Assembly (NCBI RefSeq): GCF_024171995.1
Contig: NZ_JAMTCT010000023.1
Coordinates: 1 to 64,000, forward strand
Length of the DNA: 64,000 nt
Reading direction: 5' to 3'
Source of the DNA: Promicromonospora umidemergens
GTDB taxonomy: Bacteria > Actinomycetota > Actinomycetes > Actinomycetales > Cellulomonadaceae
Shown here: piece after piece, positions 56,057-64,000 of the stretch
Layout: the number at the start of each line of letters is the position of its first letter
How positions within the stretch are numbered: the first letter of the stretch is position 1
Made by a program: the position numbers and the translations under genes
Notes under the pieces: model-generated
Told to the model about the DNA's origin: nothing
Databases searched by the model: none
Seen by the model: only the letters and a program-made list of their open reading frames with translations

Positions 56057-57598
56057 ATGATGATCGCTTCACCTGCCGGCGGGACGCCCGGCACGCCCGG
56101 CGTCCCCGGCACGCCCTCCGGTACCACCGTGTACGACACCTGGGTGGCCGAGGCCCCGCCTCCGTCCGACGACACGCCGCGGGGCGCGCCCGAGGGCCCG
56201 CAGCTCGTCGTCCGCACCGTCGCGATCGACGACCTGCCGGACACGCCGACCGCGCTCGTCGACCGGCTCCCCGACACTCAGGCCCTCGCCTGGGTACGGC
56301 ACGGCGACGGGCTCGTCGGCTGGGGCGAGGCGCTGCGGTTCGAGACGTTCGGCCCCGGCCGCTTCGCCGACGCCGACGACGCGTGGCGCCAGGTGCTCGA
56401 CCGCGCCGTCGTGCACGACGACGTGACGCTGCCGGGCAGCGGCCTGATCGCGTTCGGCAGCTTCGCCTTCGACGACGTCTCGCCGGGCGACGAGTCCGAG
56501 GATCCCGCGCGGGCGAGCGGCGCGCTGATCGTGCCGCGCGTCGTCGTCGGACGGCGGGGCGACCGCGCCTGGATGACGACGATCTCGCTGGTGGGCGACC
56601 GGTCCGCCCCGGTGGGCGAGGACCTGCTGTCCGCCTACCCGCACCAGCCCGTCGTCGAGCCGGGCAGGGTGGTGCTGGCCGACGGCGCCGTGGGCGTGGC
56701 GGACTGGCCGGCCGTCGTCGCGGAAGGGGTAGCCCGGATCCAGAGCGGCGAGCTGGAGAAGGTGGTGCTCGCGCGCGATGTCGTCGCCACCGCCGAGCAC
56801 CCGATCGACACCCGCCACCTGCTCGGCCGCCTCGCGTCGGCGTACGACGCCACCTGGGCGTTCAGCGTGGACGGCATGGTCGGCGCGACGCCTGAGCTCC
56901 TGGTCCGCAGCGAGAAGGGGCTGGTCGCCTCGCGCGTGCTGGCGGGCACGATCCGCCGGGAGCACGGTCGGGGCGTCGAGGCCGACCCAGCTCCCCCGCC
57001 CACCGCCATGGAGCCGCAGCGCAGTGCGGGCGCGGTGCGGGACGGGGACGACGCCGACCTGCTGCACGCCGCCCAGCTCGCGCGCTCCTCGAAGGACCTC
57101 GAGGAGCACGAGTTCGCGGTGCGCTCCGTCGCCGCCGCGCTGGAGCCGTTCTGCTCGTCGATGAACGTGCCCGAGGCACCGTTCGTGCTGCACCTGCCGA
57201 ACGTGATGCACCTGGCGACCGACGTGACGGGCGTGCTGACGGACCAGAACCCGGCGTCGGGCCCGCGACCGCCGTCGTCGCTCTCGCTGGCGGCGGCGCT
57301 GCACCCGAGCGCCGCCGTCTGCGGTACGCCGACCACGGCCGCCCGTAGCCTCATCCGCGAGATCGAGGGTCTGGACCGCGCCCGGTACGCCGGGCCGGTG
57401 GGCTGGGTCGGCGCCGACGGCGACGGCGAGTGGGGCATCGCCCTGCGCTCTGCCGAGATCTCGCCGACGGACAGCCGCCATATCCGCCTGTTCGCGGGCT
57501 GCGGCATCGTCGCGGCGTCCGACCCGCAGGCGGAGCTGGCGGAGTCGGAGGCAAAGCTGGAACCGATGCGCTACGCCCTTGGCGCCCCGCCCAAGTAG
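56057..57598 (+). CDS. menF: Isochorismate synthase
   Basis: The 513-residue chorismate-binding enzyme has motifs of the MenF/EntC group: ELEKVVLARD (about 232-241), ATPELLVRSEKG, LHPSAAVCGTPT (about 415-426) and a C-terminal YAGPVGWVGADGDGEW and AGCGIV. It turns chorismate into isochorismate, the first committed step to menaquinone. The N-terminal 120 residues are variable. ATG 56057 (or 56060) lies right after GAGG, with TTATCCT 5 bp farther upstream, so the mRNA may be leaderless. It is divergent from menG. Confidence 0.92.
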   Translation: MMIASPAGGTPGTPGVPGTPSGTTVYDTWVAEAPPPSDDTPRGAPEGPQLVVRTVAIDDLPDTPTALVDRLPDTQALAWVRHGDGLVGWGEALRFETFGPGRFADADDAWRQVLDRAVVHDDVTLPGSGLIAFGSFAFDDVSPGDESEDPARASGALIVPRVVVGRRGDRAWMTTISLVGDRSAPVGEDLLSAYPHQPVVEPGRVVLADGAVGVADWPAVVAEGVARIQSGELEKVVLARDVVATAEHPIDTRHLLGRLASAYDATWAFSVDGMVGATPELLVRSEKGLVASRVLAGTIRREHGRGVEADPAPPPTAMEPQRSAGAVRDGDDADLLHAAQLARSSKDLEEHEFAVRSVAAALEPFCSSMNVPEAPFVLHLPNVMHLATDVTGVLTDQNPASGPRPPSSLSLAAALHPSAAVCGTPTTAARSLIREIEGLDRARYAGPVGWVGADGDGEWGIALRSAEISPTDSRHIRLFAGCGIVAASDPQAELAESEAKLEPMRYALGAPPK

Positions 57599-57628
57599 CC
57601 CAGCGGCTTGTTGTGGGCGACAAGACTG

Positions 57629-59365
57629 TCAGGCGGTGCCGGCTGTCGGGCCCTTGCCGATCGGGTTGGTCGGGTCGCCCCAGACCTGCTCGCGGAAGCT
57701 GTCCCACACCTGGACGTCGGACGTCGCGCCGATGAAGCCCATCCGGGCGTCCGTGGCGGTCAGCAGGAGCTCGATGAGCGAGGCACCCTCGAGGACCTTC
57801 GTGGCCACCTCCAGGAGGTCCTGCCCGTCGGGCAGGTTCGCGTGGATCGACGACACGTACATGTGGGCGTTGCCCTCGAGCGCCACGAAGTTCGCCCGGG
57901 TGTCCGTGCCTGCCGTCGTGTCGTGGTCGTAGGCATAGGACTTGAGCCAGAAGCCGTCGACGACGACCTTGTCGGCCGAGATCTTGATGGCGTCCCTGCG
58001 GTCCCCGTTGTTCTTGACCGGCACGTTCGCCAGGCCGATGCCGTTGATCCCGGTGAGCGGGATGGTCAGGTCCCGGCTCTCCAGGTCGGCCGGGACCGAG
58101 AAGACCGAGCCGTCCTCCCTGACCCCGCACTGGCCGGGCAGGTCGATGTTGAGGTCGTACTTGCCGCCGAAGCTCACCTTGACGCAGGTGCCGAGCTCCG
58201 TGTGCAGCGCCTCCTCGATCGTCTCCTGCGGGTCGATCTCGCCGCAGGGGTCGGACGGCGCGCTGCTCCCTGCCTCGGGCGGCACCTCGCCATCCTGCGT
58301 CGGCTCCTTGCACTCGGACCGGTCGTCGCCCTTGGTCCCGCCCGCGTCGCCGTCGGCCGCGTCGCCTGCCTTGCCGTCCCCGGCATCGCCGTCCGAACCG
58401 CCGGCCGGGCCGGTCACGCCGTCGGTGATGTCGTCGACCGCGCCCCCGACCGGATCCTCGCCAGCGCCGGCACCCGGCTCGGAGCCGCCCGGGTCCGACG
58501 TGCTCGGCGTCGGTGAGGCGGACGGGTTCGTCGTGCCGCCGTCGTCGTCGCAGGCGCCGAAGACCACGCACCAGAACGAGTCGTCCTGCTGGGCCCCCGC
58601 GTCCGACGTGGAGGCGGGCAGGCTCATGCCGGCGAGCGCCATCGCGCTCGCGACCACCACGGCCGTGGACTTCTGGGACAGGGCGCGCAGCGCGGTACTG
58701 AGCGTCTCCACCTGTGGGATCGCCTCGGTGTCCGCGGCCGGCCCGCGACCTGCGCGCGGCGCGGCGCCGTCCGCCTCCGGGGGTGCCGCGGCGCCGTCCG
58801 ACGCCGGAGCGACGTCATCGTCCTCCGACGCCGGGGCGACGTCCTCGGCACGCGCTCCGGCGCCGTCGGCCGGCTGCGCGACGTCGGCGGAGTCCGTTAC
58901 CTCGCCCGCCGGACCCACGTCCTCGCTCTCCGCGACCGCGGCCGGCGGCGCCCAGGACACGACGACGACGCCGCCGATCACGCCGAGCAGAAACCCGGCG
59001 ACCCAGCCGCCGAGGTTCACCCCGGCGATGGAGTAGACGGAGATCGCGAGCGCAATCACGCCGTAGAAGACACGGTGCACGGGCTGGGCGATCGACAGGA
59101 TGCCGAGCAGGATCAGGATGGTCGGCAGGATCGTCGCCTGCGCACCCTCGACCCCGAACTTGAGCACCACGTTGACGCCGAGCTGGTCGAGCCCGATCGG
59201 GCCGCGCAGAAAGAGCATCTCCAGACCAGCGAGCGCTACCAGCACACCCCCGACGAACGGCCGCTGCTTGCGCCAGGGGCCGAAGTCCCTGCGCCGGTCA
59301 GCAAGCTTCGCGCGAAGTCCGGGGCGGCCGGCGGAGGCCTGGCCGGCACCCGGACCTAGAAGCAC
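57629..59365 (-). CDS. DUF6114 membrane protein with large extracellular C-terminal domain
   Basis: GTG 59365 is the likeliest start, overlapping the DUF6230 stop by 10 bp and giving 578 residues; the ribosome site is weak. The N-terminal 120 residues hold four membrane helices of DUF6114 type. A long Ala/Asp/Glu/Pro low-complexity region follows with repeated AlaProAlaSer units. Around residues 250-280 is a further hydrophobic stretch resembling a signal segment (SQKSTAVVVASAMALAG). The last 200 residues are a Cys-bearing beta-rich domain similar in style to DUF6230. DUF6114 and DUF6230 are known as a neighbouring pair in streptomycetes; here the C-terminal addition makes it a larger, possibly fused, version. 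Function unknown. Confidence 0.75.
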   Translation of the reverse strand: MLLGPGAGQASAGRPGLRAKLADRRRDFGPWRKQRPFVGGVLVALAGLEMLFLRGPIGLDQLGVNVVLKFGVEGAQATILPTILILLGILSIAQPVHRVFYGVIALAISVYSIAGVNLGGWVAGFLLGVIGGVVVVSWAPPAAVAESEDVGPAGEVTDSADVAQPADGAGARAEDVAPASEDDDVAPASDGAAAPPEADGAAPRAGRGPAADTEAIPQVETLSTALRALSQKSTAVVVASAMALAGMSLPASTSDAGAQQDDSFWCVVFGACDDDGGTTNPSASPTPSTSDPGGSEPGAGAGEDPVGGAVDDITDGVTGPAGGSDGDAGDGKAGDAADGDAGGTKGDDRSECKEPTQDGEVPPEAGSSAPSDPCGEIDPQETIEEALHTELGTCVKVSFGGKYDLNIDLPGQCGVREDGSVFSVPADLESRDLTIPLTGINGIGLANVPVKNNGDRRDAIKISADKVVVDGFWLKSYAYDHDTTAGTDTRANFVALEGNAHMYVSSIHANLPDGQDLLEVATKVLEGASLIELLLTATDARMGFIGATSDVQVWDSFREQVWGDPTNPIGKGPTAGTA

Positions 59366-59949
59366 TCGGTGCCGTCCGTGATCTTGAGGCTGAGGTCCGT
59401 CAGCTGGAAGACGGCGGCCTGCGTGCTCCACGACACCTGCTGGAGACCGTCGATGTCGATCGAGTCGGAGTCCATGGCGAAGTCGCCCGAGTCGCCCTGC
59501 TTGGCCGTGTTCACGGTGGAGGCGTCGACGCCGATGCGGATGTTCTTGAAGATCGCGGTACCCGAGAGGTCGCTCATGCCGATCTGCAGGTCGGTGGCCT
59601 TCGCGGGCTCCTTGCCGGTGCCTGCGGAGATGAGGATGCCCACCTTGCCGAGCGGAGTCTCCTCGACGACCGACTGGCAGAGGTTGTAGAGCTTCGCGTC
59701 CTCGATGTTCGCGATGGCGGCAGGGTGCTCCGTGCCGTCGGAGGCGGTGGCCACGCCCGCGTACTGCGAGAAGCCGACGCCCTCGAGCTTGTCGGCGCCG
59801 ATCTTGAACTCGCTGCCGGAGATGGCGAACGAGACGGGCACTGCGCCCTGCGCGACCCCGCCAAGCAGAACGCTGGCGGCGATCGTGACCGGAATGACTG
59901 CGAGAGCCACGCGACCCTTGCGTGAGCCCGTGAGCTTGCTGAGCTTCAT
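59356..59949 (-). CDS. DUF6230-family secreted protein
   Basis: The 197-residue protein starts at ATG 59949 with GGGGGA upstream. It has a basic start, a hydrophobic segment (about 13-35) ending in an Ala-x-Gly-like site (VAQGAVP), and a beta-rich domain with two Cys, so it is probably exported or membrane-attached. It is the characteristic partner of the downstream DUF6114 protein. Promoter TTGACG-N18-TAACGT lies at 60003-60032. Function is unknown; a lipid or sterol role sometimes given to this family is not supported by anything visible here. Confidence 0.8.
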   Translation of the reverse strand: MKLSKLTGSRKGRVALAVIPVTIAASVLLGGVAQGAVPVSFAISGSEFKIGADKLEGVGFSQYAGVATASDGTEHPAAIANIEDAKLYNLCQSVVEETPLGKVGILISAGTGKEPAKATDLQIGMSDLSGTAIFKNIRIGVDASTVNTAKQGDSGDFAMDSDSIDIDGLQQVSWSTQAAVFQLTDLSLKITDGTECF

Positions 59950-59970
59950 TGGTGTCCCCCTCGATGCCAA

Positions 59971-60070
59971 TGTCAGGACGACTACGCCGTCGTCCCGTCG
60001 CGACGTTAGCGCGATTACTGAGTCACCGTCAATTGGCGTTCCTGACAACGTCGCAAAGCCCGACGGATAT
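59971..60070. promoter_or_regulatory. Divergent promoters and TGTCAGGA inverted repeat between DUF6230 and tetR-type genes
   Basis: Minus-strand promoter elements are TTGACG at 60027-60032 and TAACGT at 60003-60008 (18-bp spacer). Plus-strand elements are CTGACA at 60042-60047 and GGATAT at 60065-60070 (17-bp spacer). TGTCAGGA (59971-59978) and its complement (60040-60047) form an inverted repeat whose right copy overlaps the plus-strand -35, fitting autorepression by the TetR protein. Confidence 0.5.
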
Positions 60071-60079
60071 GCTCGAACC

Positions 60080-60709
60080 ATGGCAACATCCCGTCGCACG
60101 CGACTTCGCCCGGAGGAACGCCGCAACCAGCTCGTGGCGCTGGGAGTCGCCACTCTTGCGGACCGACCGCTGGCCGAGGTGACCGTCGAGGAGATCGCCG
60201 CAGAAGCCGGTGTCTCGACGGGTCTCGTCTACTACTACTTCGGCTCCAAGAACGGCCTGCACCACGAGATCGTGCGCCGCGCGCGCGACTCGATGCTGCA
60301 CGCCTCCGAGCCCCAACCGGAGCTCCCACCGGCCGAGCGCCTGGCAGGGACGCTGACCAGGCTCGTCGCGTACGTCAAGGAGCACGGCCCCACCTTCTAC
60401 TCGCTCGTGCGCGGTGCGGCCAGCGGTGACGAGGAGGTGCGCGCCGTCATCGAGGACGCGCGGCGCCAGCAGACGGAGCGCGCCCTCGCCGTGCTCCTGG
60501 AGCTGGGCGTACCCGAGACCGAGCTGCTGCGGGTCGCGGTGCGCTCGTGGGTGGCGCTCGCCGAGCAGGCGCTGGTCGACGGCGGCATCAACTCGGACCT
60601 CACCGACGACGAGCTGGTCGGCTATCTCGAGCGCAGCCTCGGTGGCGTCGTCGCCGCCGTCGTGCCGGGCGCCTCGGAGGCGCTGTTCGGGGTTCCGTCC
60701 GCGCTCTGA
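60080..60709 (+). CDS. TetR/AcrR-family transcriptional regulator
   Basis: The 209-residue protein has an N-terminal TetR HTH (LAEVTVEEIAAEAGVSTGLVYYYFGSK cut here as AEAGVSTGLVYYYFGSK) at about 25-60 and a helical C-terminal ligand/dimer domain. ATG 60080 is chosen by the short spacing to the predicted -10. It is divergent from the DUF6230/DUF6114 pair and probably controls it and itself. The ligand is unknown; the C-terminal domain is Ala/Leu/Glu/Val-rich as in many drug- or lipid-responsive members. Confidence 0.88.
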   Translation: MATSRRTRLRPEERRNQLVALGVATLADRPLAEVTVEEIAAEAGVSTGLVYYYFGSKNGLHHEIVRRARDSMLHASEPQPELPPAERLAGTLTRLVAYVKEHGPTFYSLVRGAASGDEEVRAVIEDARRQQTERALAVLLELGVPETELLRVAVRSWVALAEQALVDGGINSDLTDDELVGYLERSLGGVVAAVVPGASEALFGVPSAL

Positions 60710-60759
60710 GCCGGGCTCCGGCACGGCCGGGCGGCCGGGCGGGCGGGCGGACCCGAAGA

Positions 60760-60775
60760 TCCCCCTACTGGGGGA
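60760..60775 (+). terminator. Short hairpin after the TetR-type gene
   Basis: TCCCCC-TACT-GGGGGA lies 50 bp past the stop of the TetR gene. A second C-run follows (TCCCCC at 60782), so alternative pairings are possible. It may terminate the gene or overlap the upstream region of the next one; no T-tract is seen. Confidence 0.4.
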
Positions 60776-60832
60776 GCCGTATCCCCCGGGTGTGCCAGGC
60801 TTTCGGGGTCCGGGTTCGCAACAGTTGCAGGC

Positions 60833-61807
60833 ATGGTCACCGAACACGTCACGTCAGTTCCCCGATCCCGTCCAGCCGTGCTGCGCAGACTGACACCGGT
60901 GATTGTCGGGTGGGCGGTCCTGTACGGATCGGTACGGAGCTACTTCGCGCTGGGCAACGCACCGACGTTCTCACCGCTGCCGCAGGACCTGATGCTCTAC
61001 TCGTACTGGGGAGCGGCGGCGCTGTGTGCCGCCGCCGGCCTGACAGCTCTCGCGTTGCGGCTGACCACAGGCAGTCGCGCGGTGCTGGCGGCCGGCTGGG
61101 CGGTCACCGCCGCGATCCTGGTCGCCTGTCCGCTGGTTCTTCTGGACATCGTGGGTGGACTGCTCGCCGGCCTGGGCATTCCGGTCGATCTGGCCTCCTT
61201 CGCGAGCCGCGCCGGGATGCTGTCCGGCGCCCTCCTGCTGGCAGCGGCGAGCCTGTCCTACCAGCGCGAGATGCGTGGCGGATGCCAGCGGTGCGGCCGG
61301 ACCCGGCCCGCCGACCGGGACGAGCGGACCCCCGTGTGGGCCTGGTGGGCGGCCTACCTGGCCGTCGCGGGGTGCTTGGTGCGTATCGCGGCCCAGCTGT
61401 CCGTCGGCTTCGGCGACATCATGTACGAGGCCGGGGCATCGCTGGTCGTCTTCGAAGCAGGCTTCATCCTGGCAGGCACCCTGCTTCCGTTGGCGCTGGT
61501 GCACCGTTTCGGCCTCATCTGGCCCAGCTGGGTGCTGCCGCTGGCCGGTCGGCGTGTGCCGCGATGGCTGGTACTGGGCCCGGGCCTCGTCTTCGGGGGC
61601 ATGGTGACGCTGTACTTCGGGTTCGGCCTGGCGCAGATGGTCGGTGAGCTGGTCTCGGGCACGGCCGAGTACGGCGACGGGATCGGCAGCGCCGCGTTCC
61701 TGTGGACGTCCGTGCTGGCATATCTGGTGTGGGGAGTCGGCCTCACGGTCGCGTCCGTCGCGCGGTTCCGGGCCACCCGGCTCAGCTGCCGCACGTGCGG
61801 TCTGTGA
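60833..61807 (+). CDS. Polytopic membrane protein with Cys pairs, unknown function
   Basis: The 324-residue protein has about eight hydrophobic segments. A loop near residues 145-160 holds a Cys-x-x-Cys motif (CQRCGRTR), and the last seven residues include a second Cys-x-x-Cys (CRTC). Two such pairs could bind a metal jointly on one side of the membrane. Basic residues place the loop and the C-terminus in the cytoplasm. No transporter, sensor or enzyme signature is recognised. It follows the TetR gene at 123 bp with the same orientation but a GC-rich hairpin between them. Confidence 0.7.
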   Translation: MVTEHVTSVPRSRPAVLRRLTPVIVGWAVLYGSVRSYFALGNAPTFSPLPQDLMLYSYWGAAALCAAAGLTALALRLTTGSRAVLAAGWAVTAAILVACPLVLLDIVGGLLAGLGIPVDLASFASRAGMLSGALLLAAASLSYQREMRGGCQRCGRTRPADRDERTPVWAWWAAYLAVAGCLVRIAAQLSVGFGDIMYEAGASLVVFEAGFILAGTLLPLALVHRFGLIWPSWVLPLAGRRVPRWLVLGPGLVFGGMVTLYFGFGLAQMVGELVSGTAEYGDGIGSAAFLWTSVLAYLVWGVGLTVASVARFRATRLSCRTCGL

Positions 61808-61809
61808 AC

Positions 61810-61822
61810 CCGGCAAAGCCGG
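61810..61822. terminator. Small hairpin between convergent genes
   Basis: CCGGC-AAA-GCCGG lies in the 33-bp gap between the membrane-protein gene and the GNAT gene, which converge. It is short but well placed for bidirectional termination. Confidence 0.35.
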
Positions 61823-61840
61823 CCGGGGCTGGCTCCGGGC

Positions 61841-62380
61841 TCAGAGCGCCTTGACCATCAAGATGCAGGGGTCGTCGGCCCAGAGGTCCGGAAACTCCTC
61901 CACCGGGTGGAAGCCGCAGGCCGCATAGAAGGCGCGGGTCTGGTCGAATCCTGGGTCGGAGGCCGACGGGCCGAGGGTCTTGACGCTGAGCAGCAGGACC
62001 CCCTGGGCGCTGAGGTCCTGCTCGACGCGCTCCATGAGGGCCCGCCCGATCCCCACGCGGTGATGCTTGCGCCGGACGGCGAGCAGGTGCACCTCCGCCG
62101 ACGTCGGATAGCGCTGGTCGAGGAGCAGCACGCCGAGCACGTCCTCGAAGGGGATCTCGCCGCCGTCGGCCCCGATGGCAGGCACCGCGCCGCCGGGTGC
62201 GGCCCACGCCGGCGTGGGCTCCGGCGCGGCGACCGCGACATAGTTGGGGAACTTGGCCGCCGCCTCGACGTACTCGTGGGTGAACCGGTCGATACCGAAC
62301 CACTCGGGCAGCTCTTCGAGGATGTCGTGTGCGGCATCCGACCGGCCGAGGGTCCTGACCACGGTAAACGTCCCAGACAC
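61841..62380 (-). CDS. GNAT-family N-acetyltransferase
   Basis: The 179-residue protein has the acetyl-CoA-binding GNAT motif A (RRKHHRVGIGRALM; Arg-x-x-Gly-Ile-Gly, about 103-116) and motif B-like FYAACGF (about 153-159). The substrate is unknown. The GTG start at 62380 is preceded by TAAGTT at 7 bp, which suits a -10 element and would give a leaderless mRNA. It is convergent with the membrane-protein gene and has the palindrome of 62435-62502 upstream. Confidence 0.88.
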   Translation of the reverse strand: MSGTFTVVRTLGRSDAAHDILEELPEWFGIDRFTHEYVEAAAKFPNYVAVAAPEPTPAWAAPGGAVPAIGADGGEIPFEDVLGVLLLDQRYPTSAEVHLLAVRRKHHRVGIGRALMERVEQDLSAQGVLLLSVKTLGPSASDPGFDQTRAFYAACGFHPVEEFPDLWADDPCILMVKAL

Positions 62381-62434
62381 GCGGCCTAACTTAGACCTGT
62401 GGGGCGAGGTTCACCCGCTGAACGCGAATACGCC

Positions 62435-62502
62435 GAGGTAGTCGTCCGGCGAGGTGGTCACCCAGCGTGCGCCGGATGACCACCTCGCCGGAGGACTACC
62501 TC
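62435..62502. terminator. Long hairpin downstream of the HtrA-like gene
   Basis: Two 26-bp arms (62435-62460 and 62477-62502) match at all but one position around a 16-nt loop. It lies 12 bp past the stop of the protease gene and could terminate its mRNA. The arms are rich in GAGGTAGTC and CCACCTCGCC, related in style to the palindromes at 55901 and 35411, so it may be a dispersed repeat too. Confidence 0.6.
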
Positions 62503-62514
62503 ATGGCGACGGGA

Positions 62515-64000
62515 TCAGCCCTGGTTGCCGAAGAGATCCTGCATCCAGTCCGGGATGTTGTTCGGCGCGCTCTGGTCCGAGCCGGAGCCTGAGTCCGAGC
62601 CCTCCTCCTGGCCCGGCAGCTGCTGGTCCGGCGTGCCCGATTCCTGCGTCGCCGACTCCTCCTTGACCGCGAGGGTGACGGTGACCTCCTGGGTGCTGCC
62701 GTCGCGGACCAGGGTCAGCACCGACTCGGCACCGGCCTCCTTCTCGCGGACGAACGCCGTGAGCGAGGCCGAGCCGTTGACCGGGTCACCGTCGATGCCG
62801 ACGACCACGTCGCCCTTCTGGATGTCGGACTCCCCGGCCGGCGAGTCCGGCACGACCTCCACGACACCCGCGCCGCGGCGGGTGACGTCGTCGGCCGTCG
62901 CGGTGGCGTCCTGGAGCGAGACGCCGAGGAACGCGTGCTCGGCCGTGCCGTCCTCCTTGAGCTGGTCACCGATCTGCGTGGCCAGGTTCGACGGGATGGC
63001 GAAGCCCAGGCCGATCGAGCCGGAGCTGCCGCCCGACATGCCGCCCGACAAGCTGGCGATCGAGGACGTGATGCCGATGACCTCGCCCGACGCGTTGAAC
63101 AGCGGCCCACCGGAGTTGCCAGGGTTCACCGCGGCGTCGATCTGGATGGCGTTGGTGACCACCTGGTCCGACCCGTCCTCTGCGCTGGCCGTGACCGGCC
63201 GGTCCAGGGCGGACACGATGCCCGTCGTGGCGGTGTTGGCCAGGCCCAGCGGGTTACCGAGCGCCATCACGGGCTCGCCCACCACGACCTCGGCCGAGTC
63301 CGCGAACGTCGCCGCCCTGAGGTCCGACGGCGGGTCGGTCAGCTGCACGACAGCGAGATCGGTCGCCGGGTCGGTGCCGACGATGTCGGCCTCGTACACC
63401 CGGCCGTCGCTCAGGGTGACCTGGACCGTCTCCGCGTCGGCGACCACGTGGTTGTTGGTCAGGATGCGACCGTCGGAGTCCAGCACGACGCCGGAACCCT
63501 CTGCGCCGCCGCCCTGGCTCGCCACCTGGATCGCCACCACGGACTCCTGCACGGCCGAGGTGACCGACGTCCAGTCCGGGTTCTCGACCGTCGAGCTCTT
63601 CACCGGCACGTTCTCGCCGGCCGACTGTCCGACCTCGGCCAGGGACGCGGCGCCGCCGGAGTCGTTCGTGAGCGAGATGGCTCCTGCGGTGCCCAGGCTG
63701 GCCAGCAGCGCGGCAGCCGCGGCCGCGCTGACCACGGGAACCCAGGCACGGTTCTTCGCCTTCGGCTCGGCCGACGTCGACGCGGTGGCCGGCGCCGCGT
63801 ACGGGTTGACGTACCCGGGCGCGGGGCTCTGGGCCGGTGCCGGGCTCTGCGTGGGTGCCGGTGTCGGGCTCTGGGGCGGTGCCGCGTTCTGCGCGGGCGC
63901 CGGGCTCTGCGTGGGTGCCGGGCTCTGCGTGGGTGCCGGGCCAGAGACCGGCAGCTGCTGGGTGGGCTGCGTCGCGGGCGGCAGCTGCTCGGTGGGCTGT
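62515..64000 (-). CDS. HtrA/DegP-like trypsin-type serine protease with PDZ domain (partial)
   Basis: The gene runs off the right edge and lacks its 5' end here; the frame is open without a start from the edge to the membrane helix. From the N-terminal side the visible part has a Pro/Gln/Ser/Thr-rich cytoplasmic tail with tandem Ala-Pro-Thr-Gln-Ser-Pro units (63800-64000), one membrane helix (near 63700), then the protease with His (NNHVVA), Asp (ATDLAVVQL) and Ser (NPGNSGGPL), all intact, and a PDZ domain (about 62700-62900). It should be an exported, membrane-anchored quality-control protease, like actinobacterial HtrA/PepD. Confidence 0.93.
   Translation of the reverse strand, partial: QPTEQLPPATQPTQQLPVSGPAPTQSPAPTQSPAPAQNAAPPQSPTPAPTQSPAPAQSPAPGYVNPYAAPATASTSAEPKAKNRAWVPVVSAAAAAALLASLGTAGAISLTNDSGGAASLAEVGQSAGENVPVKSSTVENPDWTSVTSAVQESVVAIQVASQGGGAEGSGVVLDSDGRILTNNHVVADAETVQVTLSDGRVYEADIVGTDPATDLAVVQLTDPPSDLRAATFADSAEVVVGEPVMALGNPLGLANTATTGIVSALDRPVTASAEDGSDQVVTNAIQIDAAVNPGNSGGPLFNASGEVIGITSSIASLSGGMSGGSSGSIGLGFAIPSNLATQIGDQLKEDGTAEHAFLGVSLQDATATADDVTRRGAGVVEVVPDSPAGESDIQKGDVVVGIDGDPVNGSASLTAFVREKEAGAESVLTLVRDGSTQEVTVTLAVKEESATQESGTPDQQLPGQEEGSDSGSGSDQSAPNNIPDWMQDLFGNQG

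Noticed and set aside
60760-60788. A fifth copy of the TGGGTA-N4-TACCCA dyad upstream of the Cys-pair membrane protein
   Set aside because: The first dyad there has C-run then G-run, the reverse order, and the second (GGGGGA to TCCCCC) has a 6-bp spacer and lacks the TA/TA inner bases.

Overview
The window is 64 kb of high-GC chromosome from an actinobacterium. A menaquinone-linked 14-subunit complex I operon, Pkn/PP2C/FHA signalling genes, WXG100-size proteins and a DUF6230/DUF6114 pair point to Micrococcales, most likely Promicromonosporaceae or Cellulomonadaceae. The family placement is inference. I see no tRNA, rRNA, CRISPR array, insertion sequence or prophage.

Region 1 (12-34218, all minus strand except one small membrane protein) is a type VII secretion locus joined to a kinase/phosphatase cluster. 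The secretion part holds two WXG100-size substrates (12-302 and 3571-3870), a 487-residue secreted-effector candidate with two overlapping partner genes (798-3555), and a 1492-residue FHA-FtsK/SpoIIIE ATPase of the EssC/EccC class. Directly upstream in the same direction lie a small membrane protein, an FHA-like protein, a Ser/Thr kinase, an FHA protein, a PP2C phosphatase, an RDD-FHA protein, a TgpA-type transglutaminase-like protein, a DUF58 protein and a MoxR ATPase. Two giant surface proteins of about 2000 residues follow; each has ten Ca-binding Ig-like modules and then FN3 modules. The gene content from kinase to FN3 protein resembles the PFNA cluster known from bifidobacteria. A 16-bp dyad, TGGGTA-N4-TACCCA, lies at nearly constant distance upstream of -10-like hexamers in front of both WXG100-size genes and both giant genes. 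I read this as one regulon.

Region 2 (26665-28065 and 34458-35398) holds accessory genes: an AlbA_2-type regulator between the two giant paralogs, with a 37-bp palindrome over its start codon, and an HTH-MNT/HEPN toxin-antitoxin pair with its own operator-like palindromes.

Region 3 (35569-57598) is respiratory. menJ and nuoABCDEFGHIJKLMN are followed by a polyprenyl diphosphate synthase, nearly all with overlapping start/stop codons; menG and menF lie just upstream. One block therefore makes the menaquinone side chain, methylates and saturates the quinone, and builds the dehydrogenase that reduces it. A TGTGA-N6-TCACA (CRP/GlxR-type) site lies upstream of menJ. Between menJ and menG is a scar of two truncated genes.

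Region 4 (57629-64000) holds a DUF6114/DUF6230 pair divergent from a TetR regulator, a polytopic membrane protein with Cys pairs, a GNAT acetyltransferase and an HtrA-like protease cut by the window edge. Several gaps hold long palindromes, probably dispersed repeats or terminators.
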